NCBI RefSeq assembly: GCF_003573695.1
Contig: NC_039362.1
Coordinates: forward strand, 192,215,827 to 192,279,826
Direction: 5' to 3'
From: Papaver somniferum
Lineage: Eukaryota > Streptophyta > Magnoliopsida > Ranunculales > Papaveraceae
DNA length: 64,000 nt
Shown: positions 40,967-52,476 of the stretch, piece by piece
Numbering within the stretch: the first letter of the stretch is position 1
How the letters are laid out: each line of letters starts with the position of its first letter
Made by a program: the position numbers and the translations under genes
Notes under the pieces: model-generated
Seen by the model: only the letters and a program-made list of their open reading frames with translations
The model's database searches: none
Told to the model about the DNA's origin: nothing

Positions 40967-42350
40967 CTCATATGGCTAACCATTTGGTTAACTATTGTTG
41001 AACCAACAAGTGCATACGTTTGGGTACGGTAACAAACCTAGAAGCGTGCATGTCTAGTGTGTATAACAACCTAAGTTTTTGATCTAACGGTTGAGAAATA
41101 TTAGCTTGAATCTAAATCAGGTTTTCATCTAACGGTGGATATTGATTGCTTTGTTACCAAGGTAACTTAATTGCAACCCCAGATTTGAAAGACTATATAA
41201 GGGGAACTCTAGTATCCGTGCAAAACTAATCCCCACACCTTACGTGTGATACTAGTTTGCGTGCTAGAGTCGGTTCTCCTTTAACCTTTGGTTTTCTTCT
41301 TCTAAAACCAGGTTAACGACTTAAAGACTTCATTGGGATTGTGAAGCCATACCGATACTACTTTTATCGTAGTTGTGTGATCTGATCTTGCATATTTTAT
41401 CGTACGAGTACAATCAGATTGATTGTCTTGAGATTGATATCTCCGATAGGCAAGATATAAAAAGTAATCACAAACATCTTCGTCTCATTGTTTGTGATTC
41501 CGCAACATCTTGTTGCGCTACCATACGATTAAGATTGTTGTGAGGTGATTGATAACTCTAGTCTGTTCTTCGGGAATATAAGACCAGATTATATATTGGT
41601 TCCTGTTCACCTTGATTATTATCAAAAGACAGAAAAAAAACTTTTAGGGTTTATCTGTGGGAGACAGATTGATCCTTTGATAGACTTGTATGTGTGAGAC
41701 ATATTGTTTTATTGTCAAAGCCTACGATTTTGGGTCGTAGAAACTCTTAGTTGTGGGTGAGATCAGCTAAGGGAATCAAGTGCGCAGTATCCTGCTGGAA
41801 TCAGAGGCGTAGGGAGTACAACTGTACCTTGGATTAGTGGGAGACTGATTGGGTTCATCTACAGTCCAGACCGAAGTTAGCTTGGAGTAGACTAGTGTCT
41901 GTTTCGGCTTAATACAGTGTGTGTTCAATGTGGACTAGGTACCGAGGTTTTTCTGCATTTGCGGTTTCCTCGTTAACAAAATTTCTGGTGTCTGTGTTAT
42001 TTCTATTTCCGCATTATATTTTTTTATCTTTATAATTGAAATAATACAAGTTGAGCATTTAGATCATCAATTAGAATAATCCAACCTTTGGTTGTTGATT
42101 GTCATTTATTGATCCTTGGATATTGGTATTTGGTACCGTCCACGTTATTCCTTGTGTTTGATTAAAGACTCGCTGATTTCTATTAGCTTGAGTAAATCAA
42201 AACAAGAGAGAGATATTAACTCCTTGAGATACTTTTACCTAGATTGAGTCTGACTGTCTAGTTGATTCTCTAGAAAGTATTTTGGAGTTAGTCCATACAG
42301 ATTGCTCAGCGAAATATTGGGTGGTGTTGTTAGACCCCCACTTTTTCAAT

Positions 42351-42362
42351 TGGTATCAGAGC
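42351..42362 (+). other. primer-binding site of element B
   Basis: TGGTATCAGAGC, identical to that of element A, two bases after the 5' LTR. Confidence 0.9.
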
Positions 42363-45300
42363 AGGCAAACACGTTTAAGACCTCACAAGTCCGTGTTTGT
42401 AGCGATCCGACTCTATGAACAATAGTGCTATCTTAATAAATGCACTACCAGATCCAAAGATTTCAGAATTCTCTTCCATGACTGATTTAATTAAATCTGT
42501 AGAAGAAATTTTATCTACCTCCACCAGGTTTAAAATCCCTTGAAGTGTTTTCAGGGCTTGAAAAGAAGCTTCAGAGCTTATCTCTTGAGTGAGTTATACC
42601 TCTAGAAAGAGCAAGAATCTCTTGACAGGCTTAATCAAGTTATGATGAATAATATTTATGTTGAGGTTGATATTGATTTACTAATTAGTGAGAGTAATGC
42701 TCCTCCTATGCATAATCCAATTAGTTGTGATAAACTAAACGAATTACAGGAGGATTTTAAATCTCAGTCATCTGAGTGTATCACCTCAAAGCATGAATTG
42801 ATTCGTTGCTCAATTCCTGATACTTCCTATCAAGATAGTAGTATTGTCTTCTTTTATGAAGAATCTAGGACGTCTCTTTTTATCAAAAAATTTCCCTTCG
42901 CAATACTAAAAACTATCTGCAGAAACTGTTTTTATAAGTTGGAAAACAAGAAATCAGAAACAAAAATCTTTTTGGGTTCTCTTGAAGTTCTTTGATAGAC
43001 TTATAAAAACAGTTCCTTGGGTGTTTCTCAATACTACAAGATTTAGGAGTTGTTGGAAAGAAAGTCTTTCTTGGTACCATGGTGAGCAAGACATTGTTCA
43101 CCTCAACACAACTTGTTTGTGTTGAAAGTGCACATCCTCACCAAGAAATGCGCTGCTATATATACGGTGACGGAAGCACAACAACTGGGGCGCACAGATT
43201 ATATTCGGTAAGGCTGTAGAATTAAAATGGACTCTTATAAAAGGTATGTCTATAAAATTTAGCAAGTTTTATGTTTCTATTACTTGTTTGAGTACTTATA
43301 ATAATCCATGTACCTTGATTATCGTTCATTTCTACCTAACTTGATCTGTGTTTAAGGTTCTTAAATGTTTAGGTTTGAAAACATTAGTTCGGGATGTTTG
43401 GACTTCATGGTACACATACCAAGTATGCATAACATCATTTAAAACCAAAATACAGGGGTTTAAGTTCGCAAACCCCGTCTGCATACTGCTCCAGAATACG
43501 AAAATTCGTTTGCAAACCCGTATGCATACTTGACGTCGATATTCGGTAAACTTATTTTGGCCGTAACTTCTTCGTCCGAACTCGGATTGTCCTCATTATT
43601 TTTGCACTCTCTTCCTCTTTGAATCCTCTTCAAAATGAAAATGAGAAAACTTGAATTTGGATGAGTTAAGATTGGTATTTGTCCTATCTCTTGTTTTAGC
43701 TCCGTTTCGTTGCACTTGTTCCACTTCTCTTGAACTTGGGAACTTGGATTCTTGGAGTACTACTCTTCTAAGCTAATTTGTAGCTTTTATAAGAATGTTG
43801 TTGGTGAATCACAAAGAACGAAGTTCAATAATGGAAAGTAGTACGCAGTGCTATGGAATTCTTGAATATTCACCATCATCTTATGTGAACTATGATGCAT
43901 GGTCGCTATTGACTTTGTATGTTCTTATTTGTTAAGAAAATATTTTTATACGCCTTTGGTAGCTATTCTTGGTATAAATCCGGGCGAAAAAGATTGATTC
44001 TACCCTCTAAGGACAAATCATCTTGTATGTGCGTTACGAGTTTGTCTTGATGTCTAGGAAACTTCTTATGAGAATTTATTCTTACTTTTGAGAAGTATTA
44101 CTAGAGTTTGGAATAACAATTATTGTGATTACACGTAGCTATGTCCAAAGTTTCCATCTTCATGTTTTCAGATTTATTTGTTAAATTCTAAAGTTGTTTG
44201 GGAGATGATTTTTGCAGTATTAATCTTTATGATTTTTTATATTGCAATTTGTTATGGGATGTATGTTTGCATCTGTGAACTATGTTTGTCCCATACTTTG
44301 TCAAAAGTAAATTCATTCGTTGTCGGTATTTATGTATTGATAAAAGAGTGAATGGACTTTTGACAAATACAAAAGTTAAGCTTATTATGTCAATTGTTGA
44401 TGGAAGATAGGTTAAAATCTTTTGTGAACAAGGATTATGTCTATTGATTGTCGTTATGCAAATAGTGCTGTAAGATAGAATGAATCCTTGTGTATTCCGC
44501 AGTATTGATCATCCCTGATCCATATTTTATGTATTACTGTGAGGTTCCGTAATGTATCTTATGTTGATCACTATGCAACCAAGTTGATTTTTTAGCTTAG
44601 TTGTTGTCCCGTGAGATATGTTATGTCGAGCATATTGAACTATATTAATCATCTTGTTTGGTTATTTAGTTATTTCTCCGTAAGTTTTCTTATGTCGAGC
44701 AAAACAAATACAATTAAATTGATTACTTTTGTAATTAGTTTGGTTGTGTATTCCAATTAGATTAATTATGGGTTCTCTTGTAATTAATCTAGTTGAGTAT
44801 TTTCTTGTTTCCATAAGTTCTCTTATGTTGAGCATAATCAATTGAATTGATCATTTTTTATGTTTAATTTGATTGTGTATTCCGATTAAATTATTCATGG
44901 GTTTACTTGTGATTAATTGGATTGAGTTTTTGGATATAAGAAATCATTCTCATGGTTTTTTTGTGTCCAATAAAAATCCTTCTTTTCTTTCGAAATTAAG
45001 GTCGCTCTTGTTGTTCCTTCGGGAATGACATCAAATGGGGGAGAGTTCTTTTGGACTTGTGCTTAATGATCATATCTTGAGGGGTGTGCGGTTGTTTTAT
45101 TTTAGAGGGGTTATCTTGTATCTTTAAACTATTTGATGAATGCATTTAGCGTCGGATTTATGATTGCATCTAAATTAGTTGGTATGTATTTTTCTTTTAG
45201 TCATGAAATGTCTCTCTCGGAAATTTCATTATGATCCCGTTCTTGTACCTTTGACAATTTTATTGACAAAAAGGGGGAGAATTAATATGTAGTTCACACT

Positions 45301-45687
45301 ACAAATACATATGGTTTTCGGATCATTGTGTAAGGGGGAGTGGTTTCCATGTGAGATGGAGTATTGACTAATGGGGAGTGATACATATCACCATAGTATT
45401 ATTGTTGAAGTTATGATACAATTGAACTTTGCGCTGTGTAATAATACTCTGACACTATATAATAATGATCGAGAACTATGTTTTCTCATTGTTGTAGCTA
45501 CAGATCTTCAACAGTGGTGATGCTAAACTTACAACCTTTGGGATCATTGGAGTACTTGGAAGTGACAAAGATTTCGAGGAATGTTGAAGATTAGACATGT
45601 GGAATATGATCTACTAAAGTTTCTTTATCTTTTTTGTATTCCATATGTATTGATAGTTTTGTCACTAAAATTGACAAAGGGGGAGAT
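42363..45687 (+). other. interior of element B without recognisable pol
   Basis: There is one notable open frame, 42642-42995 (117 codons, starting MMNNIYVEVDIDLLIS), with acidic and helical character but no domain I know. Around 43455-43530 two motif units like GTTCGCAAACCCCGTCTGCATACTG resemble the array in the LTR of element A. Purine tracts lie near 45037, 45270, 45332 and 45372, with the terminal tract AAAGGGGGAGAT at 45676-45687. Confidence 0.65.
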
Positions 45688-48134
45688 TGTTATAGCATTG
45701 CTCGGTAGAACTCGCATGCATTGCTATCTCAAGCATGTTTGTCAATGTTAGTGATCAAAACTATAAGTCTTGTTTTCTAGTCTATTATAGCTAAGTCTCG
45801 GACTAGGATAGAAAGTGTAGTTGAGCTCAAGGACTTCATGGCGATTCATTATACAAGTAGAAGAACTACTCAAGGAACCGGTGGAACTTCTCGACAAAAA
45901 GGTATGTGAAGACTTGAAGTTATCTATCACTCAAAAGTCTATCTACTCTATCTCCTACTCTTTGAGACAAGAAGTCGTATGCTATATATATAGACTTTGA
46001 TTATACACATTTGGTATTTCGAGCCGAGTATACCTCGCCTATCTATATCTCGAAATATGAGTTGGTAAGCTTTTCACTTTAACCAAGTTTATCTTTACCA
46101 TGTGACGAAAGTCATGATATGTTTCAATCATCTTGAAAATTGCTTTGACGAGAAATGATGTAACAACTATATAACGTCCTCTAAGAATGTTTCAATGATT
46201 GAAATAAGAGTTTAGATTACATAACCGATGGTGGACATAAGCATTGTTGTGGAAACACATTTATGTATAAGTCATATTCCTTGAACCAAAGTTTGCGAAC
46301 TTTGTTGATCAAGAGAACCGAAAGAATGGTGTGTGCCAAGTCCGCGAACTGCCGAAGTTCGCGAACCCGAGAATTTCTGCTGGAGTTGACAAAATACTTT
46401 CCTGAAACTAAGTCCGCGAACTGGCGAAGTTCTCATACCCGAGAATTTATGCTGGAGTTTGTAAACTCTACCCGGTAACTTAAGCCCGCGAACCTAGTCT
46501 GCGAACTAGAGAAGGTTACATATCTGAAGATTATTTCTGAACTTAAACTTAAAAATATTAAGGAATGCAGTTTGCAAACCGTGTCTATAAAAGTTCATGA
46601 ACCGATTCAAGTGAATCAAATCATATTTGCTTCAATTGTGTCTTGTGTAGTACATGAGATTTCCTTGCAATTGAACAACTCTCTAATTAGTTCATTTGAA
46701 GTCACCTAAACTATAGTTATGGTGAAGAAGAACATGGTTGATACGGAATGCTCATATGGCTAACCATTTGGTTAACTATTGTTGAACCAACAAGTGCATA
46801 CGTTTGGGTACGGTAACAAACCTAGAAGCGTGCATTGTCGAGTGTGTATAACAAGCTAAGTTTTCGATCTAACGGTTGAGAAATATTAGCTTGAATCTAA
46901 ATCAGGTTTTCATCTAACGGTGGATATTGATTGCTTTGTTACCAAGGTAACTTAATTGCAAACCCAGATTTGAAAGACTATATAAGGGGAACTCTAGTAT
47001 CCGTGCAAAACTAATCCCCACACCTTACTTGTGATACTAGTTTGCGTGCTAGAGTCGGTTCTCCTTTAACCTTTGGTTTTCTTCTTCTGAAACCAGGTTA
47101 ACGACTTAAAGACTTCATTAGGATTGTGAAGCCAAACCGATACTACTTTTATCGTAGTTGTGTGATATGATCTCGCATCTTCTATCGTACGAGTACAATT
47201 AGATTGATTGGCTTGAGATTGATATCTCCGATAGGCAAGATATAAAAAAGTAATCACAAACATCTTCGTCTCATTGTTTGAGACTCCGCAACATCTTGTT
47301 TCGCTACCATACGATTAAGATTGTTGTGAGGTGATTTATAACTCTAGGCTGTTCTTAGGGAATATAAGACCGGATTATCAATTGGTTCATGTTCACCTTG
47401 ATTATTATCATAAGATGAAACAAAACCTTTTATGGTTTATCTGGGGGAGACAGATTGATCCTCTTATAAACTTGTCTGTGTGAGATATATTTTTTTATTG
47501 TCAAAGCCTGCGATTTTGGGTCGTAGCAACTCTTAGTTGTGGGTGAGATCATCTAAGGTAATCAAGTGCGCAGTATCCTGCTGGGATCAGAGGCGTAGGG
47601 AGTACAACTGTACCTTGGATCAGTGGGAGACTGATTGGGGTTCAACTACAGTCCAGTCCGAAGTTATCTTTGAGTAGGCTAATGTCTTTAGCGGCTTAAT
47701 ACAGTGTGTGTTCAATGTGGACTAGGTCCCGGGTTTTTTCTGCATTTGCGGTTTCCTCGTTAACAAAATTCCTGGTGTCTGTGTTATTTCTATTTCCGCA
47801 TTATATTGTTTTATCTTTATAATTGAAATAATACAGGTTGTGCATTTAGATCATCATTAGAATAATCCAACCTTTGGTTATTGATTTTCATTGATTGATC
47901 CTTGGATATTGGTCTTTGGTACCATCCAAGTTATTCCTTGTGTTTGATTAAAGACTCGCTGATTTCTATTAGCTTGAGTAAATCAAAACAAGAGAGAGAT
48001 ATTAAATCCTTGAGATACTTTTACCTAGATTGAGTCTGACTGTTTAGTTGATTCTCTAGAAAGTATTTCGGAGTTAGTCCATATAGATTGCTAAGCGAAA
48101 TATTGGGTGGTGTTGTTAGACCCCCGCTTTTTCA
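45688..48134 (+). repeat. 3' LTR of element B
   Basis: 2447 bp, starting TGTTATAGCATTGC. It carries a perfect inverted motif GCGAACT-GCCGA-AGTTCGC at 46344-46362 within an array at about 46290-46515. Confidence 0.92.
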
Positions 48135-48540
48135 ATCTCTATTATGTCGGTATGAAAGTATTGATAAAATATAGAATGAACTTTTTATTTACAAAAGCTA
48201 AATCCTTTTATGTCATTATTTGATGGAAGAAAGGATAAAACTTTTGTTTACAAGGATTATGTCTATTGTATGTCATTGTGCAAATAGTGATGGAAAATAT
48301 AATGAATTCTTGTGTATTCCGCAGTATTGGTCAATCTCGGATCCACATTTTTGTGCACATACTGTGTTGCTCTGTAAGTTCTCTTATGTCGAGCATGACC
48401 AATTGAGTTGATCATTTTTGTGGTTGATTCAATTGAGAATTTTGGATACAGATTCATGTTTTCATGTGATTTGGTTTTGTCCAAAGAAATCCTTCTTTTC
48501 TTGTAAAAGCAAGGTCGCCTTTGTTGTTCTTTCGGGAATG

Positions 48541-49218
48541 ACATTTTACGGGGGAGATTTCTTTTTGGACTTGTGCTTAATTTCCAAATCTTTGTGGGGA
48601 GTGCGGCTGTGGAATATTTTAGGGGTTATCTTGTATCTTTATAAACTCCTTGATGAATGCATTTAGCTTCGGATTTATGATCGCATCTAAATTAGTTGAT
48701 ATGCTATTCTCTTTTGGTCATGAAGTATCTCTATGAAAATTTCTTGAGGATCCCACTGGTTTTCGTACCTTTGCCAATTTATATTGACAAAAAGGGGGAT
48801 AATTATTGTGTAGTTCATACTACAAATATATATGGTTTACGGATCATTATGTAAGGGGGAGTGGTTTTCATGTTGAGATGAAGTATTGACTAAGGGGGAG
48901 TGATACCTATCACCATAGTATTGTTGTCAAAGTTGTGACACAATTGAACTTTGATGTTGTGTAAAAATACTATAACATTGTATAACAATGATTGAGAGCA
49001 TTTGTTTTCTCATTGTTATCGCTGTGGATCTTCAACAACTATGATGCTGAGTTGAACACGTTTAGAATCATGGAGTACTTGGAAGTGACGAAGTTTTCGA
49101 TCCGTGTTGAAGATGCCAAGGAGATCAAGCATTTGGATGAGAAGCTACAAATTTTTATTTATTTTGTAATCCATATGTATTGATAGTTTTATCACTAAAA
49201 TTGACAAAGAGGGGAGAT
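48541..49218 (+). other. multiple polypurine tracts of element A
   Basis: Purine tracts lie at about 48550 (GGGGGAGA), 48786 (AAAAAGGGGGA), 48854 (AAGGGGGAG) and 48893 (AAGGGGGAG). The terminal tract AAAGAGGGGAGAT (49206-49218) abuts the LTR. The same series at matching spacing occurs in element B and in the left-edge copy. Confidence 0.8.
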
Positions 49219-51616
49219 TGTTAGAGCACTGCTCAGTCGAACTCGCATGAGTTGCTATCTCAAGCATGTTTGTCAATGTTAGTGATCAAAACTACAAGTC
49301 TTCATTTCTAGACTATTTATAGATGTCTCGGACTAGGACATAGATTGTGTAGTTGAGCTTAGTCTTCACGGCGTTATCATTTGAAAACGAAGAACTACTA
49401 AGGGGAGCTTGTGGAACCATCGACAAAAGGTATGTGGAGAATTAAACTCATCTATCACTTGGAAAGTCTATTTCTACTCTATCTCCTATATTGAGACATA
49501 AGTCGTATTACAATATAGTTTTCTATATACACATTTGAGATTTCGAGCTGAGTGTAACTCGCTTACATATTTCTCGAAATATGTGTTGGCAAGCTTTCGC
49601 TTGACCAAGTTCATCTTATATCAGGTGAAAATTGCCGAGTAACATCTTACATGGTTTGTGTGATACAATCATTTGGTGGTCTTGGAATGTTTCGTAATGA
49701 TTATTTCAATAACTTGAAAATTGCTTTGATGCTAATAGTGTGTGAAAAACGGCTATTGTCATCCTCTAAGAAAGTTTCAATGATTGAAATAAGAGTTTAG
49801 AACACTTAACCATTATTTGATATGTTGTGTTGTGCACTCTTGCACACATGTAATCCATGTCCGGGAGCCATAGTATGCGCACCCGTTTGCGTACCTGTTG
49901 GTTTGAGAAATCCGGGAACCTAAGTATGCGTACCCGTTTGCGTACTGGCGCAACTCAATCTTACTCCAGGTATTTCAAGTATGCGTACCCGTTTGCATAC
50001 TTGAAGGTTAAAGTTCTAAAATCGGTTTTAAATATAAACATAAACATTTATATAATAAAGAATGCAATCTTTGCAAACCGTGGCTATAATGTTCATGAAT
50101 GATTCGAGTGAATCAAACCGATTTTGCTTTAATTGTGTTCTTGTATAATTCTATGAGAATATAGCAATTGAACAACTATTTAGCTAGTTTCATTTGAGTC
50201 ATTTGAACTAGTTATGGTTAAGATGAATAAGGTTCATATGAGAGTAATCATATGGCTAACTTGGTTAACTATTTGTGAACCAACATGGTGTACACGTTTA
50301 GGTACGGTTACATAAACCTAAATGAGGGTACATTTCATTTATGTGTAACAAGCTAAGTTCGATCTAACGGTTGAAATATATTAGCTTGGTTGAATCAAGT
50401 TTTTCATCTAACAGTGATTATTGAATGCTTTATTACCAAGGTAACTTGGATTGCAACCCCTGATTTGAAAACTATATAAAGGATAACTCTAGCAACTGGG
50501 AAACCTAATCCACACACCTCCCGTGTGTTACTAGTTGCATAACTAGAGTCGATTCTCCTCTAACCTTAGGTTTGTATCGAGACCCTATAGGTTAACGAAT
50601 TCAAATACTTCATTGGGATTGTGAATCCAAACTCAATTATTTTCTTTGTAGTTGCATGTTCCGATCTTGCCGAATTCTATCATATTGAGTACAACTGAAA
50701 TAATTGACTCGAGATTAATTTCTCCGATAAGCAAGATAAAAGTAATCACAAACATCTTTGTCTCATCATTTGTGATTCCACAATATCTTGTTTCACCAGT
50801 CGATTAAGATTATTGTGAGGTGATTGATAATACTAGGCTGTTCTTCAGGAATATAAGTCTGGTTTATCAACTGGTCCCTGTTCACCTTGATTTATCAAAA
50901 GACGGAACACAAACTCTTGGGTATTTCTGTGGGAGACCAATTTATTCAATCTATAAGCTTTTCTGTGTGAGACAAATTTGTTTATCAAGTATTCGACTTT
51001 GGGTCGTAGCAACTCTTGGTTGTGGGTGAGATCAACTAAGGGAATCAAGTGCGTAGTATCCTGGTGGGATCGGAGACGTAAGGAACGCAATTGTATCTTG
51101 AATCAGTGTGAGATTGATTAGGGTTCAACTACAGTCCATTTCGAAGTTAATTGGTTGTAGGCAGAGTCTGTAGCGGCTTAATACAGTGTGGTGTTCAATC
51201 TGGACGAGGTCCCGGGGTTTTTCTGCATTTGAGGTTTCCTCGTTAATAAAATTCTGGTGTCTGTGTTATTTCTTTTCCGCATTATATTTTGTTATATAAT
51301 TGAAATATCACAGGTTGTGCGTTAAGATCAATCAATTAGAATATACAACCTTTGGTTGTTGATTTACATTGATTGAAACTTGAATATTGGTCTTTGGTAC
51401 CGTTCAAGTAACTCCTCTTATATTCAATCGGGCTCGCAGATTTCTACTGATTGCGGATTGAATTAAGAGTTAGAGATATTAAGCTCTTTGATATACTTTA
51501 CTCTAGATTGAGTCTGACTGTGTAGTTGATTCTCTAGAAAGAAAAATTATTGGAGTAAGTCCTCTCAGATTGCCAAACGAATTGTTGGGTGTGTTTGTTA
51601 GACCCCCGCATTTTCA
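49219..51616 (+). repeat. 3' LTR of element A
   Basis: 2398 bp, starting TGTTAGAGCACTGCTCAG and ending GCATTTTCA. It is followed by the AGTAG target duplication and the rest of the LINE RNase H. Confidence 0.93.
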
Positions 51617-52026
51617 AGTAGGATGGTAGAATCTGTCAGTAGTATTAGGTGTTTTTTCTTTCCTAGGACAGGTAATGAAGCGGGTGATGGCTTAGCCAAA
51701 TATGCCAAGAAATTTAAATGTAACCAAGTATGGGCTGAGAACCCACCAAGATGCATCCACTCAATTCTTGAGATGGATAAATCTGTGTAACTTTCTTTTC
51801 TAGTAATGAATTTGCTTTTTATGATAAAAAAAATAGCACATCAGAAATAGCTTTTCGACTTTTAGAAGTCGAAAAGTTAGAAATCAGTTTGGTTATCAAA
51901 TTTCTAAACGATTTCTAGAAATTAAAAAATTAACTTTTTGTGAAGCAAAATAGTTTTGCTTCTGACTTCGACTGACTTCTGAAAAAGCAAAAATCAGAAA
52001 CAAATTTATATCCAAATACGCTATAA

Positions 52027-52476
52027 ACTTTCTATGGTTGCGCTGCCCACAACTATACTAGTAGCATGGGAAATTGCTAAGAAACAACTGGATTAGTGGG
52101 TAAATTCTAAATTAAAAAACATCGTACTTTTTCAATTATCAAATTAGTAAAATTAGAACTAATTTTCGAAGAAGAAACACCGCTTTCCTATTCTTAGCTG
52201 GATTTAATGGAAATTTATTGCAAGATAAGGTGAAAAATTATCCAATTTGGAACAATGACTAAGCTTTTTCTTTAATTGCTTAGTTAAAACCTCGGTGGTT
52301 TATCGGTATTAAATTCGAAACATGCCTAGCTGAGCTAAGTTATTTGTATTTTAGTTGTTTGAATCAATCTTTCAAAGAAAAAAAGAGAAATTATAATGGA
52401 GCAGAACCTTGGGTTTTAACCCAAAATATCGAATAACTTTTCTTAAGGATGTTTGCCAAATTTGAGAGGGAAGACG
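52027..52476 (+). promoter_or_regulatory. upstream region of the aspartic protease gene
   Basis: AT-rich DNA between the MITE and the first possible start codon. It likely contains the promoter and 5' UTR, but no specific element can be assigned. Confidence 0.4.

Larger units (their letters stand above)
31626..42348 (+). repeat. 5' LTR of element B (split by element F)
   Basis: Pieces are 31626-32715 and 40972-42348, about 2.47 kb without the insertion. The 3' LTR at 45688-48134 matches throughout. The motif array lies at about 32230-32475. Confidence 0.92.
31626..48134 (+). mobile_element. element B: second Sirevirus-like Copia element, nested in A
   Basis: Inserted into the 3' interior of element A, with duplication ATCTC at 31621-31625 and 48135-48139. 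Its LTRs begin TGTTA(G/T)AGCATTGCTCGG and end CTTTTTCA. It has the same tRNA-Met primer-binding site. Its interior (42349-45687) has no gag, protease, integrase or RT that I can recognise, so it is more reduced than A. Its LTR centre carries GCGAACT-type motifs instead of the GCGTAC-type motifs of A, marking a separate subfamily. Confidence 0.93.
20132..51616 (+). mobile_element. element A: Sirevirus-like Copia LTR retrotransposon lacking pol
   Basis: Inserted in the LINE RNase H, with duplication AGTAG at 20127-20131 and 51617-51621. LTRs begin TGTTAGAGCACT and end CATTTTCA. A primer-binding site complementary to initiator tRNA-Met follows the 5' LTR. The interior is 28988-31625 plus 48140-49218. 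It carries a gag gene with two in-frame stops and a 122-codon ORF. No protease, integrase or RT is visible, so its movement must have used enzymes from a relative. Several purine tracts precede the 3' LTR, as described for Sireviruses. Elements C and B with their contents are nested inside. Confidence 0.93.
16194..51790 (+). pseudogene. LINE ORF2: endonuclease, reverse transcriptase and RNase H
   Basis: Pieces lie at 16194-20131 and 51622-51790. The APE-type endonuclease shows LAWNFQGIG, FISETK, IGDLN and, near its end, FGSEHTPI. The RT core shows KSWVAPGPDGFQAGF, YRPISLCN, LDMSKAYD, LRQGDPISPYL and catalytic FADD (LLFADDCLLFC). A zinc-binding region follows at about 19310-19510 and an RNase H with NFDAAF, QGEVLSLLEA, QGDCKTV and NEAGDGLA. 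Breaks include a TAG at 16590-16592 (Trp expected), a stop at about 17031-17033, a frameshift near 17640 and others at 17970-18050 and 18445. Element A cuts the RNase H, but the frame resumes exactly when A and one AGTAG copy are removed. Confidence 0.9.
14266..51832 (+). mobile_element. full-length plant L1-type LINE, interrupted by element A
   Basis: The LINE occupies 14266-20131 and 51622-51832, about 6.1 kb once the insertion is removed. It is flanked by an 11-bp duplication ATAGCACATCA (14255-14265 and 51833-51843). It has a 5' UTR (14266-14794), ORF1 (nucleic-acid-binding), ORF2 (endonuclease, RT, zinc-binding region, RNase H) and a short A-rich 3' end (GATAAAAAAAA). Both ORFs contain stops and frameshifts, so it cannot move on its own. 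The extra RNase H places it among L1 elements of flowering plants. Confidence 0.92.
14243..52023. mobile_element. Tourist-like MITE, split by all later insertions
   Basis: The left piece is 14243-14265 and the right piece 51844-52023, giving a 203-bp element. Terminal inverted repeats are TAGCGTGTTTGGATA (14243-14257) and TATCCAAATACGCTA (52009-52023), matching at 14 of 15 positions. They are flanked by TAA at 14240-14242 and 52024-52026. A TAA duplication and GTTTGGATA-type ends fit PIF/Harbinger-derived (Tourist-like) MITEs. The right piece contains an internal hairpin, CTTTTCGACTTTTAGAAGTCGAAAAG. There is no coding capacity. Confidence 0.75.

Noticed and set aside
46290..46515. Array of spaced repeats considered as a CRISPR-like array
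   Set aside because: The units are degenerate, spacing is irregular and they lie inside an LTR of a plant retrotransposon. This is a eukaryotic genome.
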